DNA of 54,221 bases from Flavobacteriaceae bacterium (GCA_024644745.1 JAHEHF010000011.1:1-54221), one strand, 5' to 3'. Counted from the stretch's first letter, positions 1-9,339 are shown. Notes: a model not told the origin generated them from the letters alone. Translations and numbers: made by a program.

Positions 1-2020
1 CCAGAAGGATCACTGAATAAGGCTTTCTTCTTACCGCTTCCGTAAGCTGCCCGCCCTCTTCATAACCAACATATCCGGGAGGAGCACCAATCAGCCTGCT
101 GACGGCATGGCGTTCCTGATATTCGCTCATGTCTATCCTTGTCATCGCACTTTCATCGTCAAATAGATAGTCGGCAAGTGCTTTCGCCAGTTCCGTTTTA
201 CCAACACCTGTGGTACCTAGAAACAGAAAGGATCCCAAGGGTTTTTTGACGTCCTGAAGCCCTGCTCTTGATCGTCTTACAGCATCGGAAACCGCTTCAA
301 TCGCCTCATTTTGTCCGACAACTCTCTTGTGAAGTTCTTCCTCGAGGTGGAGCAGTTTTTCCCGATCACTTTGTAACATTTTCTGGACCGGAATACCTGT
401 CCATTTGGCAACGACTTCCGCGATGTCCTCACTAGTAACTTCTTCTTTGATCAGCGAGTTTTCCTGATTGGCTTCCAATTCGGTCTGGTATTTGGCAAGT
501 TTTTCTTCTTCCGCTTTTATCTTACCATATCTGATCTCTGCCACCAGTCCGTAATTTCCTTCCCGCTCGGCACGTTCTGCTTCCAGCTTGAATTTCTCAA
601 TGTTTTCCTTTGTGGTCTGAACCTTGTCAACAATTTCCTTTTCACTGGTCCATTTTGCGTTGACTTCATTTCTCTTTTCCTTATAATTGGCGAGTTCCTC
701 TTGCAGGGATTTGACTTTCTTCGTATCCTTTTCTCTTTTTATGGCTTCGATCTCGATTTCCAGTTGCATGACCTTTCTATCCAGTACGTCCAGCTCTTCC
801 GGTTTTGAGTTGATCTCCATTCTGAGTTTGGAGGCCGCCTCATCCATGAGGTCGATCGCCTTATCGGGAAGAAAGCGATCACTAATGTATCTTTGAGACA
901 ATTCAACGGCCGCAATGATGGCGCTGTCTTTGATCTCCACCTTATGATGGGTCTCATATTTATCTTTGATACCCCTTAGAATTGAAATCGCACTTTCGGT
1001 ATCAGGTTCGTCAACGAGCACCTTCTGAAATCTTCTCTCCAATGCCTTGTCTTTTTCAAAATGCTTCTGATATTCATCAAGGGTAGTGGCACCTATGGCA
1101 CGCAATTCACCTCTGGCGAGTGCGGGTTTTAAAATGTTCGCCGCATCCATGGCTCCCTGTCCTCCTCCGGCACCTACCAGGGTGTGTATTTCATCAATGA
1201 ACAATACAATCTCCCCTTCAGCCGAAATAACTTCTTTGACGACAGATTTTAGTCGTTCTTCAAATTCTCCCTTGTATTTGGCACCTGCGATCAGGGCCCC
1301 CATGTCAAGGGAGTAAATGACCTTGTTCTGCAAATTTTCAGGGACGTCCCCTTTGACGATTCTGTGGGCCAGACCTTCTGCTATAGCCGTTTTACCTGTT
1401 CCCGGTTCTCCGATCAGAATAGGGTTGTTCTTGGTGCGCCTTGAAAGAATCTGAAGGATTCTTCTAATCTCTTCATCACGCCCGATTACCGGGTCCAGTT
1501 TGCCGTCATTGGCCAGTTGATTCAGATTTTTAGCATATTTATTTAATGAATTGTAGGTTTCCTCCGCACTTTGAGAAGTGACACGGTCACCTTTCCTCAA
1601 TTCCTGAATGGTTTGATCGAGATCTTTCTCGTTGATACCGTTATCTTTCAACAACTGTGCGGTGTCTCCCTTTGAATTCAGTATGGCCAAAAGCAAATGT
1701 TCCAATGAAATATATTCATCTTTCATTTTCTTTGCGATATTACTCGCATCTATGAGCATTTTATTGGCAGTTTTGGAAAGCATTAGCTCTCCGCCTTCAA
1801 CTTTTGGGAAACTTTGTATGATATTATCAAGGGTTTTATTGAAAAGTTCAACATTGACTCCTAGTTTTTTTAAAATGTACGGCGTAACGTTTTCATCTAC
1901 TTCCAGTATTCCCTTTAAGATATGGGCATTTTCTATTTGCTGCTGCGAAAAGCCCTGTGCTATTTGCTGGGCCCTCTGCACAGCTTCCTGTGACTTTATG
2001 GTAAAATTATTAAAATTCAT
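1..2020 (-). CDS. clpB: ATP-dependent chaperone ClpB (partial, C-terminus beyond left edge)
   Basis: Hexameric AAA+ disaggregase that works with DnaK to rescue aggregated proteins in the cytosol. The visible 673 codons (family length about 860) begin with [18 protein letters not shown] and contain the Clp N-domain repeats, the first AAA module with Walker [10 protein letters not shown] near residue 205, the long charged coiled-coil middle domain near residues 400-530 that separates ClpB from ClpA/ClpC, and the start of the second AAA module with GTTGVGKTE near residue 600. The frame runs off the window with no stop, in the Sensor/pore region after RKPYSVILL. The ATG at 2018-2020 has an AG-rich ribosome-binding stretch immediately upstream. 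Identification is very secure. Confidence 0.97.
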   Translation of the reverse strand, partial: MNFNNFTIKSQEAVQRAQQIAQGFSQQQIENAHILKGILEVDENVTPYILKKLGVNVELFNKTLDNIIQSFPKVEGGELMLSKTANKMLIDASNIAKKMKDEYISLEHLLLAILNSKGDTAQLLKDNGINEKDLDQTIQELRKGDRVTSQSAEETYNSLNKYAKNLNQLANDGKLDPVIGRDEEIRRILQILSRRTKNNPILIGEPGTGKTAIAEGLAHRIVKGDVPENLQNKVIYSLDMGALIAGAKYKGEFEERLKSVVKEVISAEGEIVLFIDEIHTLVGAGGGQGAMDAANILKPALARGELRAIGATTLDEYQKHFEKDKALERRFQKVLVDEPDTESAISILRGIKDKYETHHKVEIKDSAIIAAVELSQRYISDRFLPDKAIDLMDEAASKLRMEINSKPEELDVLDRKVMQLEIEIEAIKREKDTKKVKSLQEELANYKEKRNEVNAKWTSEKEIVDKVQTTKENIEKFKLEAERAEREGNYGLVAEIRYGKIKAEEEKLAKYQTELEANQENSLIKEEVTSEDIAEVVAKWTGIPVQKMLQSDREKLLHLEEELHKRVVGQNEAIEAVSDAVRRSRAGLQDVKKPLGSFLFLGTTGVGKTELAKALADYLFDDESAMTRIDMSEYQERHAVSRLIGAPPGYVGYEEGGQLTEAVRRKPYSVILL

Positions 2021-2165
2021 CTCTTTTCATTTTAAATGTACCATGCTATCGGCAAATTGTGTTCCAAGCAGTTGAATCGGTCCAAGAAGTGTCATAATGA
2101 CTGTTTTTGAGCGTTTTAAGTGACCTTTTGACTGAAAAATTAGTTTTCAAGGATCAATTTTATGA

Positions 2166-2195
2166 CAAATGTATCACAGCTTCACCTCCCCTCAA
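2166..2195 (-). promoter_or_regulatory. Bacteroidetes-type promoter of clpB
   Basis: Read on the minus strand, TTG (2195-2193) is followed after exactly 19 bases by TACATTTG (2173-2166). This matches the Bacteroidetes housekeeping consensus TTG-N19-TAnnTTTG. It lies about 145 bases before the clpB start codon, which implies a long leader. No obvious heat-shock CIRCE element is visible. Confidence 0.6.
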
Positions 2196-2236
2196 AAAAA
2201 TCCATAAGTGAGAAACCTGCCGGATAAGCCAACAAA

Positions 2237-2264
2237 AAAAGCCTCCTGTTGAAAAGAGGCTTTT
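2237..2264 (-). terminator. Rho-independent terminator after the TlpA-like gene
   Basis: AAAAGCCTC (2237-2245) pairs perfectly with GAGGCTTTT (2256-2264) around a 10-base loop. On the minus strand the stem is followed by a run of seven T residues. It lies just past the stop codon of the minus-strand thioredoxin gene and before the clpB promoter. Confidence 0.8.
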
Positions 2265-2286
2265 AGTTTATGAAGTTTGTGCTTTT

Positions 2287-3297
2287 TTATAATTCGAGGC
2301 CGTTCAACATCTCTTTCAAAGCAGGATTCGAAGGATTGGGAGCATTCGCATCTATTACGATTCCATTTTTATCCAAAAGGATGAATCTTGGAATCATTCT
2401 GATGTTATAGGCACTTATAAAATCTGAATTCCATTCATTGTCTGCCAGTAGCTGTATACCTGATAGATTTTCATTCTCTATCATTTGCAGCCACCTCTCT
2501 TTGTGCTCCATTTTGTCTATGGACAAACTTACGATGGCCAGATCTTTTTCTTTGTACTCGTGTTCCATTTCTTTAAGGAATGGAAATTCCCTTTTGCAGG
2601 GGGCACACCAGGTAGCCCAAATATCAATAAAAACATATTTTCCCCTGAAGTCCTCCAGGGAAACCATCTTTCCTTCTGTGTCAGTATAATTAAAATTGGG
2701 CGAAGGCTCCCCTTTCTTCAGGGTCACAAATGCAGCGTGCTCCTTTTCATAATTGGTTTCAAAAAAAGCGATCAATTCATTATTGGCCTTGGTCTCCATA
2801 TCAATAACTTCCGGATCAATACCTTCAGTATCATTCAAAAGTCCTTCTACTTTTGATTTGATTTCTGCAACCCTCTCTTTGAATTCTTCTTGTTCCAACT
2901 TAAAGATTTGTGTATAATTATTTAAATTTTCATCTCTGATCAATTGTAACTTGCTTCCGAGATAATTATTGGTTGCGGAACCTTCTCCTTTAAATTCAAT
3001 GGATTCCGGAAAATTTTCGGCATCAAAGTTGAGTTCAAGATCATATCCGTTCTTCAGGTACAAAAAAGATTGTTGCTTTCCGTCATTAAAACCATGAAAA
3101 CCATCCACTACCTTCAAAGTATCTTTGAAGGTCCCATCCTGGTTCACCTTGATCTCTTTTTTGAATTTTTTTCCTAAAATGGTAAGCGTATCGATATCCG
3201 TATTGCTAATTTTCCCTTGCAGGTAGACATAATCACCGGATTTCTCACTACATGCCATCAGTGTCATTACCGCTAAAATTGAAAGTATTTTTTTCAT
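2287..3297 (-). CDS. TlpA-like thioredoxin-fold lipoprotein (DUF4369 plus AhpC/TSA/redoxin domain)
   Basis: Probable envelope thiol-disulfide oxidoreductase. The N-terminus MKKILSILAVMTLMAC is a lipoprotein signal peptide with the lipobox Cys at residue 16. The first ~190 residues have the look of the DUF4369 domain that precedes thioredoxin domains in Bacteroidetes. The C-terminal ~140 residues are a TlpA/ResA-type fold with the redox motif WCAPC near residue 232 and the typical GKYVFIDIWATW strand before it. The family reduces disulfides in periplasmic proteins, for example cytochrome c apoproteins, but the substrate here is unknown. The gene is monocistronic, bounded by a promoter-like TAGATTTG upstream and a terminator downstream. 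Confidence 0.85.
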   Translation of the reverse strand: MKKILSILAVMTLMACSEKSGDYVYLQGKISNTDIDTLTILGKKFKKEIKVNQDGTFKDTLKVVDGFHGFNDGKQQSFLYLKNGYDLELNFDAENFPESIEFKGEGSATNNYLGSKLQLIRDENLNNYTQIFKLEQEEFKERVAEIKSKVEGLLNDTEGIDPEVIDMETKANNELIAFFETNYEKEHAAFVTLKKGEPSPNFNYTDTEGKMVSLEDFRGKYVFIDIWATWCAPCKREFPFLKEMEHEYKEKDLAIVSLSIDKMEHKERWLQMIENENLSGIQLLADNEWNSDFISAYNIRMIPRFILLDKNGIVIDANAPNPSNPALKEMLNGLEL

Positions 3298-3324
3298 TTA
3301 AAATTATTTTTTTTAAAAACCGTA

Positions 3325-3332
3325 CAAATCTA
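3325..3332 (-). promoter_or_regulatory. Candidate -7 element for the TlpA-like gene
   Basis: The minus strand reads TAGATTTG here, a perfect match to the Bacteroidetes -7 consensus TAnnTTTG, 28 bases before the ATG. I found no convincing -33 TTG at the usual spacing. Confidence 0.4.
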
Positions 3333-3581
3333 AGGGTTTCAATCTGAAATATCTTGTAACTTTTGTTAAACTAAGTCTAAAAATTCATTATGAGACGATT
3401 TTATTAGGTCTCCTTTTGAACGGCTATTTTTTCAGGATAAGGAATGAAGAAAAAAGGTGTTTACAGGGTTTTTATGGATCTTTTTATCAATGGTGTTACT
3501 CATTTGATCGGTTTCATATTCTCAATTTGAACAGATTGCCAAATAAACTTTATTTTGGTTTAGAATTTGATTTGAGTTTCT

Positions 3582-3589
3582 TACTTTTG
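3582..3589 (+). promoter_or_regulatory. Candidate -7 element for the transketolase gene
   Basis: TACTTTTG matches TAnnTTTG and lies 22 bases before the ATG. A TTG sits 24 bases upstream (3555-3557), slightly further than the usual 19-23. Confidence 0.5.
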
Positions 3590-3611
3590 CGAACTTAAAA
3601 CCCAATCAAAG

Positions 3612-4457
3612 ATGCCTACAGTAAGTGAATTAAAGGAATTTTCGACCCAGATCAGAAGAGATATTTTAAGGATGGTGAATGCAGTGAATTCCGGACATCC
3701 CGGAGGCTCACTGGGATGTACAGAATTCATGACAGTGATGTATCAGGAGATTCTCGATTATTCGTCAAATTTTGATATGGACGGTAAGGGCGAAGATCTT
3801 TTCTTTTTATCAAATGGGCATATTTCCCCGGTTTTTTACAGTGTTTTGGCAAGGAGTGGATTTTTTCCTGTTGCGGAACTGGCCACTTTCAGAAAAATCA
3901 ATACCCGACTTCAGGGGCACCCGACAACCCATGAAGGATTACCCGGTGTCAGGATGTCAGCCGGATCTTTAGGGCAGGGTCTTTCAGTAGCCATAGGAGC
4001 GGCCAGTGCAAAAAAACTGAATGGAGATGATCACCTGGTTTACACCTTGCACGGAGACGGAGAATTGCAGGAAGGTCAGATCTGGGAGGCAGCTATGTAT
4101 GCGGCCGGTAAAAAAGTTGATAACCTGATCTCGACCATCGACTATAACTTGAAACAAATTGACGGGGCAACTGATGATGTCATGCCTTTGGGTAATTTAC
4201 GGGACAAATTTGAGGCCTTTGGGTGGAAGGTTTTGGAAGTTAAAAACGGGAATGATATTGAAAGTGTGCTGAATGGCCTGAAACTCGCCAAGACAGAAAC
4301 CGGCAAAGGCAAACCGGTTTGCATACTCATGCATACTGAAATGGGCAACGGTGTTGATTTCATGATGGGTACTCATGCGTGGCACGGGAAGGCACCGAAT
4401 GATGAGCAGCTTGAAATTGCCTTGGCGCAGAACCCTGAAACTTTAGGAGATTACTGA
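3612..4457 (+). CDS. Transketolase, N-terminal (TPP-binding) subunit
   Basis: N-terminal half of a split transketolase, the pentose-phosphate enzyme that moves two-carbon units between sugar phosphates using thiamine diphosphate. Its 281 residues match the normal length of the N subunit. Visible hallmarks are GHPGGSLGCTEF near residue 29, the GQGLS loop, and the TPP/Mg motif GDGELQEGQ followed by DYNLKQIDG about 25 residues later. The C-terminal subunit, carrying the pyrimidine-binding and C-terminal domains, is usually encoded directly downstream, but here the next gene is a convergent channel-family gene 3 bases away. The partner must be elsewhere in the genome. Confidence 0.9.
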   Translation: MPTVSELKEFSTQIRRDILRMVNAVNSGHPGGSLGCTEFMTVMYQEILDYSSNFDMDGKGEDLFFLSNGHISPVFYSVLARSGFFPVAELATFRKINTRLQGHPTTHEGLPGVRMSAGSLGQGLSVAIGAASAKKLNGDDHLVYTLHGDGELQEGQIWEAAMYAAGKKVDNLISTIDYNLKQIDGATDDVMPLGNLRDKFEAFGWKVLEVKNGNDIESVLNGLKLAKTETGKGKPVCILMHTEMGNGVDFMMGTHAWHGKAPNDEQLEIALAQNPETLGDY

Positions 4458-4459
4458 TC

Positions 4460-5068
4460 CTAGTGATTGTAAAAAGTAGGTAACTTTAATTTGAATTTTA
4501 CGGCAACCAGTCTGATGATGATGACCATTATTGTTGTGATGATATGGTTGATGTTCTGATCCACATCGTACTTTTCCAGTATGAGGTAGGTAACGGCGCC
4601 CAGCATACAGGTGGTGGCATATATTTCTTTTTGAAAGATCAGCGGGATCTCATTGCTCAATGTGTCTCTGATCACCCCTCCAAAAGTTGCAGTGATCATT
4701 CCCAGTGAAATACAGATGATGGGATGAAACCCATTTTGTAAACCTATTTCTGTTCCTACGATGGTGAAAATACCTAGCCCGATGGTGTCAAAGAGAAACA
4801 TGGACTTGCTCAGATAGCCGATTTTTTTGCGAAAAACAATGGCAAAAAGCACGGCGATGAAAATGGTATAAATATAGTTGATGTTTGACATCCAGGTAAT
4901 GCTGTCGGCATTGATCAGGATGTCTCTTAGGGTGCCTCCTCCTACAGCGGTGACGAAAGCAATGATGAGTACGCCAAAGGTGTCCATCCTTTTTTTTATG
5001 GCAAACAAGGCTCCCGAAATGGCAAAGCTCGCTGTTCCTAAAAGGTCTAGAAAGTCGAATATACTCAT
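4460..5068 (-). CDS. UPF0126 / TRIC-type cation channel family membrane protein
   Basis: Membrane protein of 202 residues with about seven hydrophobic segments in two repeated halves. Each half contains a glycine-rich motif: AVGGGTLRD near residue 41 and ATFGGVIRD near residue 130. This internal repeat is the signature of the UPF0126 (YicG-like) family, prokaryotic relatives of trimeric intracellular cation channels. The physiological ion and role in bacteria are not settled. The stop lies 3 bases from the transketolase stop (convergent), and the start lies 17 bases downstream of the mltF stop, so it is probably co-transcribed after mltF. Confidence 0.85.
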   Translation of the reverse strand: MSIFDFLDLLGTASFAISGALFAIKKRMDTFGVLIIAFVTAVGGGTLRDILINADSITWMSNINYIYTIFIAVLFAIVFRKKIGYLSKSMFLFDTIGLGIFTIVGTEIGLQNGFHPIICISLGMITATFGGVIRDTLSNEIPLIFQKEIYATTCMLGAVTYLILEKYDVDQNINHIITTIMVIIIRLVAVKFKLKLPTFYNH

Positions 5069-5085
5069 GATAGCGTTTAAAGAAA

Positions 5086-6570
5086 TTATAGTTTGGTGAA
5101 GCTCTTGTATTTTTTGTATCTGTCAAAAATGCTGATTACATATTCATAAGGTTCATAACCTCTTGCGTATCCGAATTTGACAACTTCATCATTGTAATAT
5201 TCAGGTTTTGAAAGATTGAGCACAAAAAAATCGACCCCTTCATCCCAGCGAAGAGAATCCTTTCCATACTTATGAGCCAGTCTTTGGGCATCTTTAATAT
5301 GGCCTAAGCCACAATTGTATGATGCCATTGTAAATTTGATGCGCTGAATTGAATCAGGGATATTTTCCCAACTGTCGTACATTTTCTTCAGGTATGTGCT
5401 GCCTGCTCTGATGTTCTGTTCCGGATCATTGATTTTTGTAACCCCCATTTCACTTGCTGTAGAGGGCATGAGTTGCATCAGTCCCGAAGCACCGGCCCAT
5501 GATTCATTTCCGGGATCAAACATGGATTCCTGATAGATCAGAGACTTCATCAGGATCCAGTCCCATCCAAGACCTGCGGCATACTTTTTTACCACCGCAT
5601 CGTATTTGCTGAATTTCCCTGTCGTTCCCGTGTAATACTCACTGTCGAGCCTTCTGTTGAATTGGTTCTTATTTTTGAAATATTTGTTGTAGATCATATT
5701 GTAATCAGGCTTTCCCTTTATGGAAACGAGCCCCTTATTGATGAGATCAAGAAGGTCGGGAGAAGTCTTTCTTACCGCCCATGCAATTCTTTGCGACAAA
5801 CTGACCGGGGTTTCGACATCGATATTGGAAAAATAACTGCTGTGAATGGAAGCTTTGTGATTGTCAATGATCGAATATTTGATCTCTCCTTCAGAGACCA
5901 TTTGAATAATTTGTTCATCCGACATTTCCCCGGGGAGGACGTCAATATAAATACTGTCACCCAATTCATTGGAAAGTTCTTTCAACCTGAGATAATAAGA
6001 GGAATTTTTTCGCACCGCAACGGTGTCACCGATCAGGTCCACAACATCTGTTGCTAATTTTTTTTTAATATTGTCTAAGGTCATTTTCCGCCAGTTATCA
6101 GGTTTTCGCTGAATAAGTGACTGGTGGGTGATCAGGTAAGGCTCCGTGAAACTTACGTTTTCTTTTCTGTCGGTTGTTATGGTATAACCGAGTGCTATAA
6201 TATCGCCTTCACCGCGGTTGAGCATCGGAATTACAGAGTCAACATTTTTTGCAAGAACAATTTCAAGTGAAGTACCGAGATGGTCGGCCAGTCTCTTGAA
6301 TATTTCATACTCAAACCCCATGACTTTTCCTTTGTATAAAAAATACCCTGTGGGAGAATAGGTTGTGATCACTCTGAGCACACCTGCATCAATAATGTCT
6401 TCAAGATCATAATCAACAGGCTTGATCTCATTTTTCTGATCCCTGCCAAATGGTTTCTTCTTCCCGGTACAGGAAAAGGCGCTCATCAACAGGCAAAGTA
6501 TAAGGCAACTCAGTGCTATTTTCTTGATCTTAGCGGCTATTTTATTTGTAAGGCTTATTTTGTGGATCAC
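5086..6570 (-). CDS. mltF: Membrane-bound lytic murein transglycosylase F-like lipoprotein
   Basis: Peptidoglycan-cleaving lipoprotein with two domains: an extracellular solute-binding family 3 domain (roughly residues 60-310) and a C-terminal SLT lysozyme-like domain. The SLT domain shows the catalytic Glu in YQESMFDP followed by GASGLMQLMPSTA and the MASYNCGLGH motif. The pairing of domains and their order are those of MltF. Start choice is uncertain: the open frame extends to a TTG at 6627, but that gives an implausibly long N-region before the lipobox Cys (LLMSAFSC). The GTG at 6570, with an A-rich AAAAAAGA stretch a few bases upstream, gives a normal lipoprotein signal of about 33 residues and is preferred. 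It acts in the periplasm or at the outer membrane. Confidence 0.85.
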   Translation of the reverse strand: MIHKISLTNKIAAKIKKIALSCLILCLLMSAFSCTGKKKPFGRDQKNEIKPVDYDLEDIIDAGVLRVITTYSPTGYFLYKGKVMGFEYEIFKRLADHLGTSLEIVLAKNVDSVIPMLNRGEGDIIALGYTITTDRKENVSFTEPYLITHQSLIQRKPDNWRKMTLDNIKKKLATDVVDLIGDTVAVRKNSSYYLRLKELSNELGDSIYIDVLPGEMSDEQIIQMVSEGEIKYSIIDNHKASIHSSYFSNIDVETPVSLSQRIAWAVRKTSPDLLDLINKGLVSIKGKPDYNMIYNKYFKNKNQFNRRLDSEYYTGTTGKFSKYDAVVKKYAAGLGWDWILMKSLIYQESMFDPGNESWAGASGLMQLMPSTASEMGVTKINDPEQNIRAGSTYLKKMYDSWENIPDSIQRIKFTMASYNCGLGHIKDAQRLAHKYGKDSLRWDEGVDFFVLNLSKPEYYNDEVVKFGYARGYEPYEYVISIFDRYKKYKSFTKL

Positions 6571-6662
6571 AAGATCATCTTTTTTGACTAAAAAATTCCT
6601 GTTTTTAAAAGCCTCATCCACGCGCAATTCAATGAAATCTTATGGAATCAGGCCCATGAATT

Positions 6663-6670
6663 CAAATATA
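6663..6670 (-). promoter_or_regulatory. Candidate -7 element for mltF
   Basis: The minus strand reads TATATTTG, matching TAnnTTTG, about 35 bases before the TTG and about 92 bases before the preferred GTG start. No -33 element at standard spacing is clear. Confidence 0.35.
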
Positions 6671-6744
6671 GGAAAATAAATGACAATTCAATTCAGGCCC
6701 CATAAAGCAGGTGAGGTAAGTAATTCGGTAAGTTTATGATAAGC

Positions 6745-7743
6745 CTAAAGATCTATAAACCGTTTTTTTCTGAGGATAAAGTGCTGCCAGACAATGCTGA
6801 AACAATAAAAATAATTCGTTTGCTTAAAAGATAAGGCCCTTCTTTTTGACATCATTTTTGGAAGGTATCTGTAAAAACTCAAATGTGCCTTGATGATGGC
6901 CCAGGTGTGTACCGGTCTTAATTCAAAAGCAAATTTGAGGCCTGCAACGGCGTCCAGTAACAGACGCAAAAAAATCACGATGAAAACGAATCTTTTGGGA
7001 ACATTCTTTGCTATGGTAAAAAGACTGTTTCGGAAATTCAAAAAGGTTTTCTGTGGATTGGATTCCTGCAAAGTGGCACCTCCGACGTGGTATACTTCAG
7101 AAGTTCCAACATATTTGATCGTGAAACCCTCGTTTTGAACACGCCAGCAAAGGTCAATCTCCTCCTGATGTGCAAAATATTGTTCATCAAAACCGCCGAG
7201 CATGTGATACACATCTGCCTTGATAAAAAAACAAGCTCCTGATGCCCAGAAAATATCAGCGACATCATTAAATTGTTGCAGATCTTTTTCCAGATTCATG
7301 AAAATCCTGCCCCTGCAAAACGGGTAACCCATAAAATCGACATAACCCCCGGCCGCACCTGCATATTCAAATTTTGATTTATCCTTATAATCCAATAGTT
7401 TCGGCTGGATGACAGCAGTATTTTTATCATCCTGAAAAACCTTGATGACAGGTTTGAGCCAATTTTCGGTCACTTCAATGTCTGAATTTACCAGGGCATA
7501 AACATCGGCGTTTATTTTTTTCAAGGCATCGTTGTATCCTTTTGCATAACCTCCGTTGATCTCATTTTGAATGATTTTTATACTTGGGAAGTTTTCTTTA
7601 AGATAGTCGATGGAATCGTCTGTGGAGTTGTTGTCAGCTACATAAATTTCTGCATCATGCTGACTGTAGGCAACCACAGAAGGGAGAAATTTTTCAAGAA
7701 GCTTCCTTCCGTTCCAGTTTAAAATTACGATCGCTATTCTCAA
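6745..7743 (-). CDS. Family 2 glycosyltransferase
   Basis: GT-A fold glycosyltransferase of 332 residues, likely transferring a sugar from a nucleotide donor to a surface glycan. It begins MRIAIVILNWNG, with the typical first beta strand. ADNNSTDDS lies near residue 37 and the metal/nucleotide-binding triad is ALVNSDIEV near residue 88. The acceptor-side motif GGFDEQYFAHQEEIDLCWR follows near residue 183. The C-terminus has a hydrophobic segment (RFVFIVIFLRLLLDAVAG) that may associate with the membrane. Substrate cannot be deduced. The upstream neighbour on the same strand is the HsdR_N-type protein about 75 bases away. Confidence 0.88.
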   Translation of the reverse strand: MRIAIVILNWNGRKLLEKFLPSVVAYSQHDAEIYVADNNSTDDSIDYLKENFPSIKIIQNEINGGYAKGYNDALKKINADVYALVNSDIEVTENWLKPVIKVFQDDKNTAVIQPKLLDYKDKSKFEYAGAAGGYVDFMGYPFCRGRIFMNLEKDLQQFNDVADIFWASGACFFIKADVYHMLGGFDEQYFAHQEEIDLCWRVQNEGFTIKYVGTSEVYHVGGATLQESNPQKTFLNFRNSLFTIAKNVPKRFVFIVIFLRLLLDAVAGLKFAFELRPVHTWAIIKAHLSFYRYLPKMMSKRRALSFKQTNYFYCFSIVWQHFILRKKRFIDL

Positions 7744-7818
7744 GTCTGGTAAGATTATTTATTTCAGGATTGCAAACATAGGATTTTTCGGGTTTCAAAA
7801 CTATAAATCCCATTGTTT

Positions 7819-8262
7819 TTAGGAATAATTTGGGATTTCTTTTAAAAAGGTATATTGCTGCTGCTGATGATCCATCTGACAATAAAAATGTTCCATCCCA
7901 TTCGTAACGATCAGATACCTGGCATTGAGTTGCATGTTGTAGCGTGCAATCTGGTCAAAAGTACTCTGATCAATATTGATTTTCGGCGCCTTGCATTCCA
8001 CAATGATATCCGGATTTCCAAATTTGTCGAAAATCAATATATCGGTGCGTTTGATCCTTTTATTTACAATGCATTGTTTTTCCAGTGCAATGATTGACAG
8101 GGGGTATTTTTTTTCCCGGTGAAGGAATTCAACGAAATTCTGACGCACCCATTCTTCATCCGTCAGGACCACATTTTTTTTTCGGATCTTATCAAATATA
8201 TAAAGCTTATTTTCTCTATTTTTGATCCTGAACGAATACTTTGGCAAGTTGAGGTTTGTCAT
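7819..8262 (-). CDS. Stand-alone HsdR N-terminal-domain (PD-(D/E)XK-like) protein
   Basis: Small protein of 147 residues matching the N-terminal nuclease-like domain of type I restriction R subunits. The sequence TDILIFDKFGNPDIIVECKAPK shows the D...ECK arrangement of the PD-(D/E)XK nuclease fold, followed by the Q of QIARYNMQL. No helicase motor, HsdM or HsdS gene is nearby, so it is not part of a functional type I system. It is divergent from holA with 30 bases between the starts. Its cellular role is unknown; repair or DNA processing is only a guess. Confidence 0.75.
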   Translation of the reverse strand: MTNLNLPKYSFRIKNRENKLYIFDKIRKKNVVLTDEEWVRQNFVEFLHREKKYPLSIIALEKQCIVNKRIKRTDILIFDKFGNPDIIVECKAPKINIDQSTFDQIARYNMQLNARYLIVTNGMEHFYCQMDHQQQQYTFLKEIPNYS

Positions 8263-8292
8263 GCTGTAAAAGTAAGGAACTTCTCATAATTT

Positions 8293-9297
8293 ATGAATAG
8301 AATCAAACAGATCGTTGAAGAAATCAACTCCAAAAATATCAAGCCCATATATTTTTTAATGGGCGAAGAAGCCTATTATATTGATAAGATTTCAGACTAT
8401 ATCGAGAACAATATTTTATCAGAAGAGGAAAGAGGTTTCAATCAAATGGTGCTTTACGGAAGAGACGTGACCATTGAGGATATTGTTGCCAATGCCAAGC
8501 GCTTTCCAATGATGGCAGAGAAACAGGTCATTATTGTAAAAGAGGCCCAGCACTTATCACGGACCATTGATAATTTGTCAAAATATGCAGAAAATCCGCA
8601 ACCTTCAACAGTTCTGGTTATTTGTTACAAATATAAGACCCTTGACAAAAGAAAGAAACTTTCAAAGCTGGTTGCCAGCAACGGATGCCTTTTTGAAAGC
8701 AAAAGGCTGTATGAGGATCAGGTAAGTGAATGGATAAGCACGATGTTACGGACCAAGGATTTCAGGATAGAACCCAAAGCGGCACATATGCTGGTCGAGT
8801 TTTTGGGCACCGACCTTTCTAAAATTGACAATGAACTTGACAAATTAACCCTGATTCTTCAAAAGGGAGCTATGATAAGCCCAACTGATATTGAGAATAA
8901 CATAGGGATCAGTAAAGATTTTAACAATTTTGAATTGAGAAAAGCGATTGGGGAAAAACAATTTGTCAAGGCAAATCAGATCGCGACTTATTTTTCTCAA
9001 AATCCAAAGAGCAATCCGCTGGTGATGACGATATCCCTGTTGAACAGTTTTTTTACACAGTTGCTTTTGTATCACGGGTTGAAAGACAAGGGAAAGATCA
9101 ATGTGAGTAAGGTGCTGAGGATCAATCCATATTTTGTCAATGAATATCAAAGTGCTGCCAGAAATTATCCTATGAGAAAAGTTGCTGAGGTCATAAGCAG
9201 GTTGCGGGAAGCCGATCTGAAAAGCAAAGGAGTAGGGGCAAGTAACCTGAAACACGGCGACATCCTTAAAGAGCTATTGTTTAAGATCATGCATTGA
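8293..9297 (+). CDS. holA: DNA polymerase III subunit delta
   Basis: Subunit of the clamp loader that opens the beta sliding clamp during replication. The 334 residues have the family's AAA+-like fold without a functional P-loop. They begin with PIYFLMGEEAYYIDKISDYIE, the usual delta N-terminus, and carry a KRFPMMAEKQVIIVKEAQ strand. The C-terminal collar domain ends with LKHGDILKELLFKIM. It is a single gene, divergent from the HsdR_N-like gene and convergent with yggS 42 bases downstream. Confidence 0.9.
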   Translation: MNRIKQIVEEINSKNIKPIYFLMGEEAYYIDKISDYIENNILSEEERGFNQMVLYGRDVTIEDIVANAKRFPMMAEKQVIIVKEAQHLSRTIDNLSKYAENPQPSTVLVICYKYKTLDKRKKLSKLVASNGCLFESKRLYEDQVSEWISTMLRTKDFRIEPKAAHMLVEFLGTDLSKIDNELDKLTLILQKGAMISPTDIENNIGISKDFNNFELRKAIGEKQFVKANQIATYFSQNPKSNPLVMTISLLNSFFTQLLLYHGLKDKGKINVSKVLRINPYFVNEYQSAARNYPMRKVAEVISRLREADLKSKGVGASNLKHGDILKELLFKIMH

Positions 9298-9339
9298 CAG
9301 GGCTGAAGCCTTTATTCTCATTTCCGGATTACAGATGTT

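Larger units (their letters stand above)
3298..3611. other. Intergenic region between divergent genes
   Basis: AT-rich spacer of about 314 bases separating the minus-strand TlpA-like gene from the plus-strand transketolase gene. It holds -7-like elements for both directions. A 60-codon open frame at 3416-3598 has no recognisable domain and an atypical composition, so I do not call it a gene. Confidence 0.6.

Noticed and set aside
3416-3598. 60-codon plus-strand open frame before the transketolase gene
   Set aside because: It spans the promoter region of the transketolase gene, has no recognisable domain and its composition is that of AT-rich noncoding DNA.
6571-6627. Longer MltF start at TTG 6627
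   Set aside because: It would place about 50 residues before the lipobox Cys; the GTG at 6570 gives a normal lipoprotein signal peptide.
7819-8262. Type I restriction-modification system
   Set aside because: Only the N-terminal nuclease-like domain is present; no motor, HsdM or HsdS gene is in the window.
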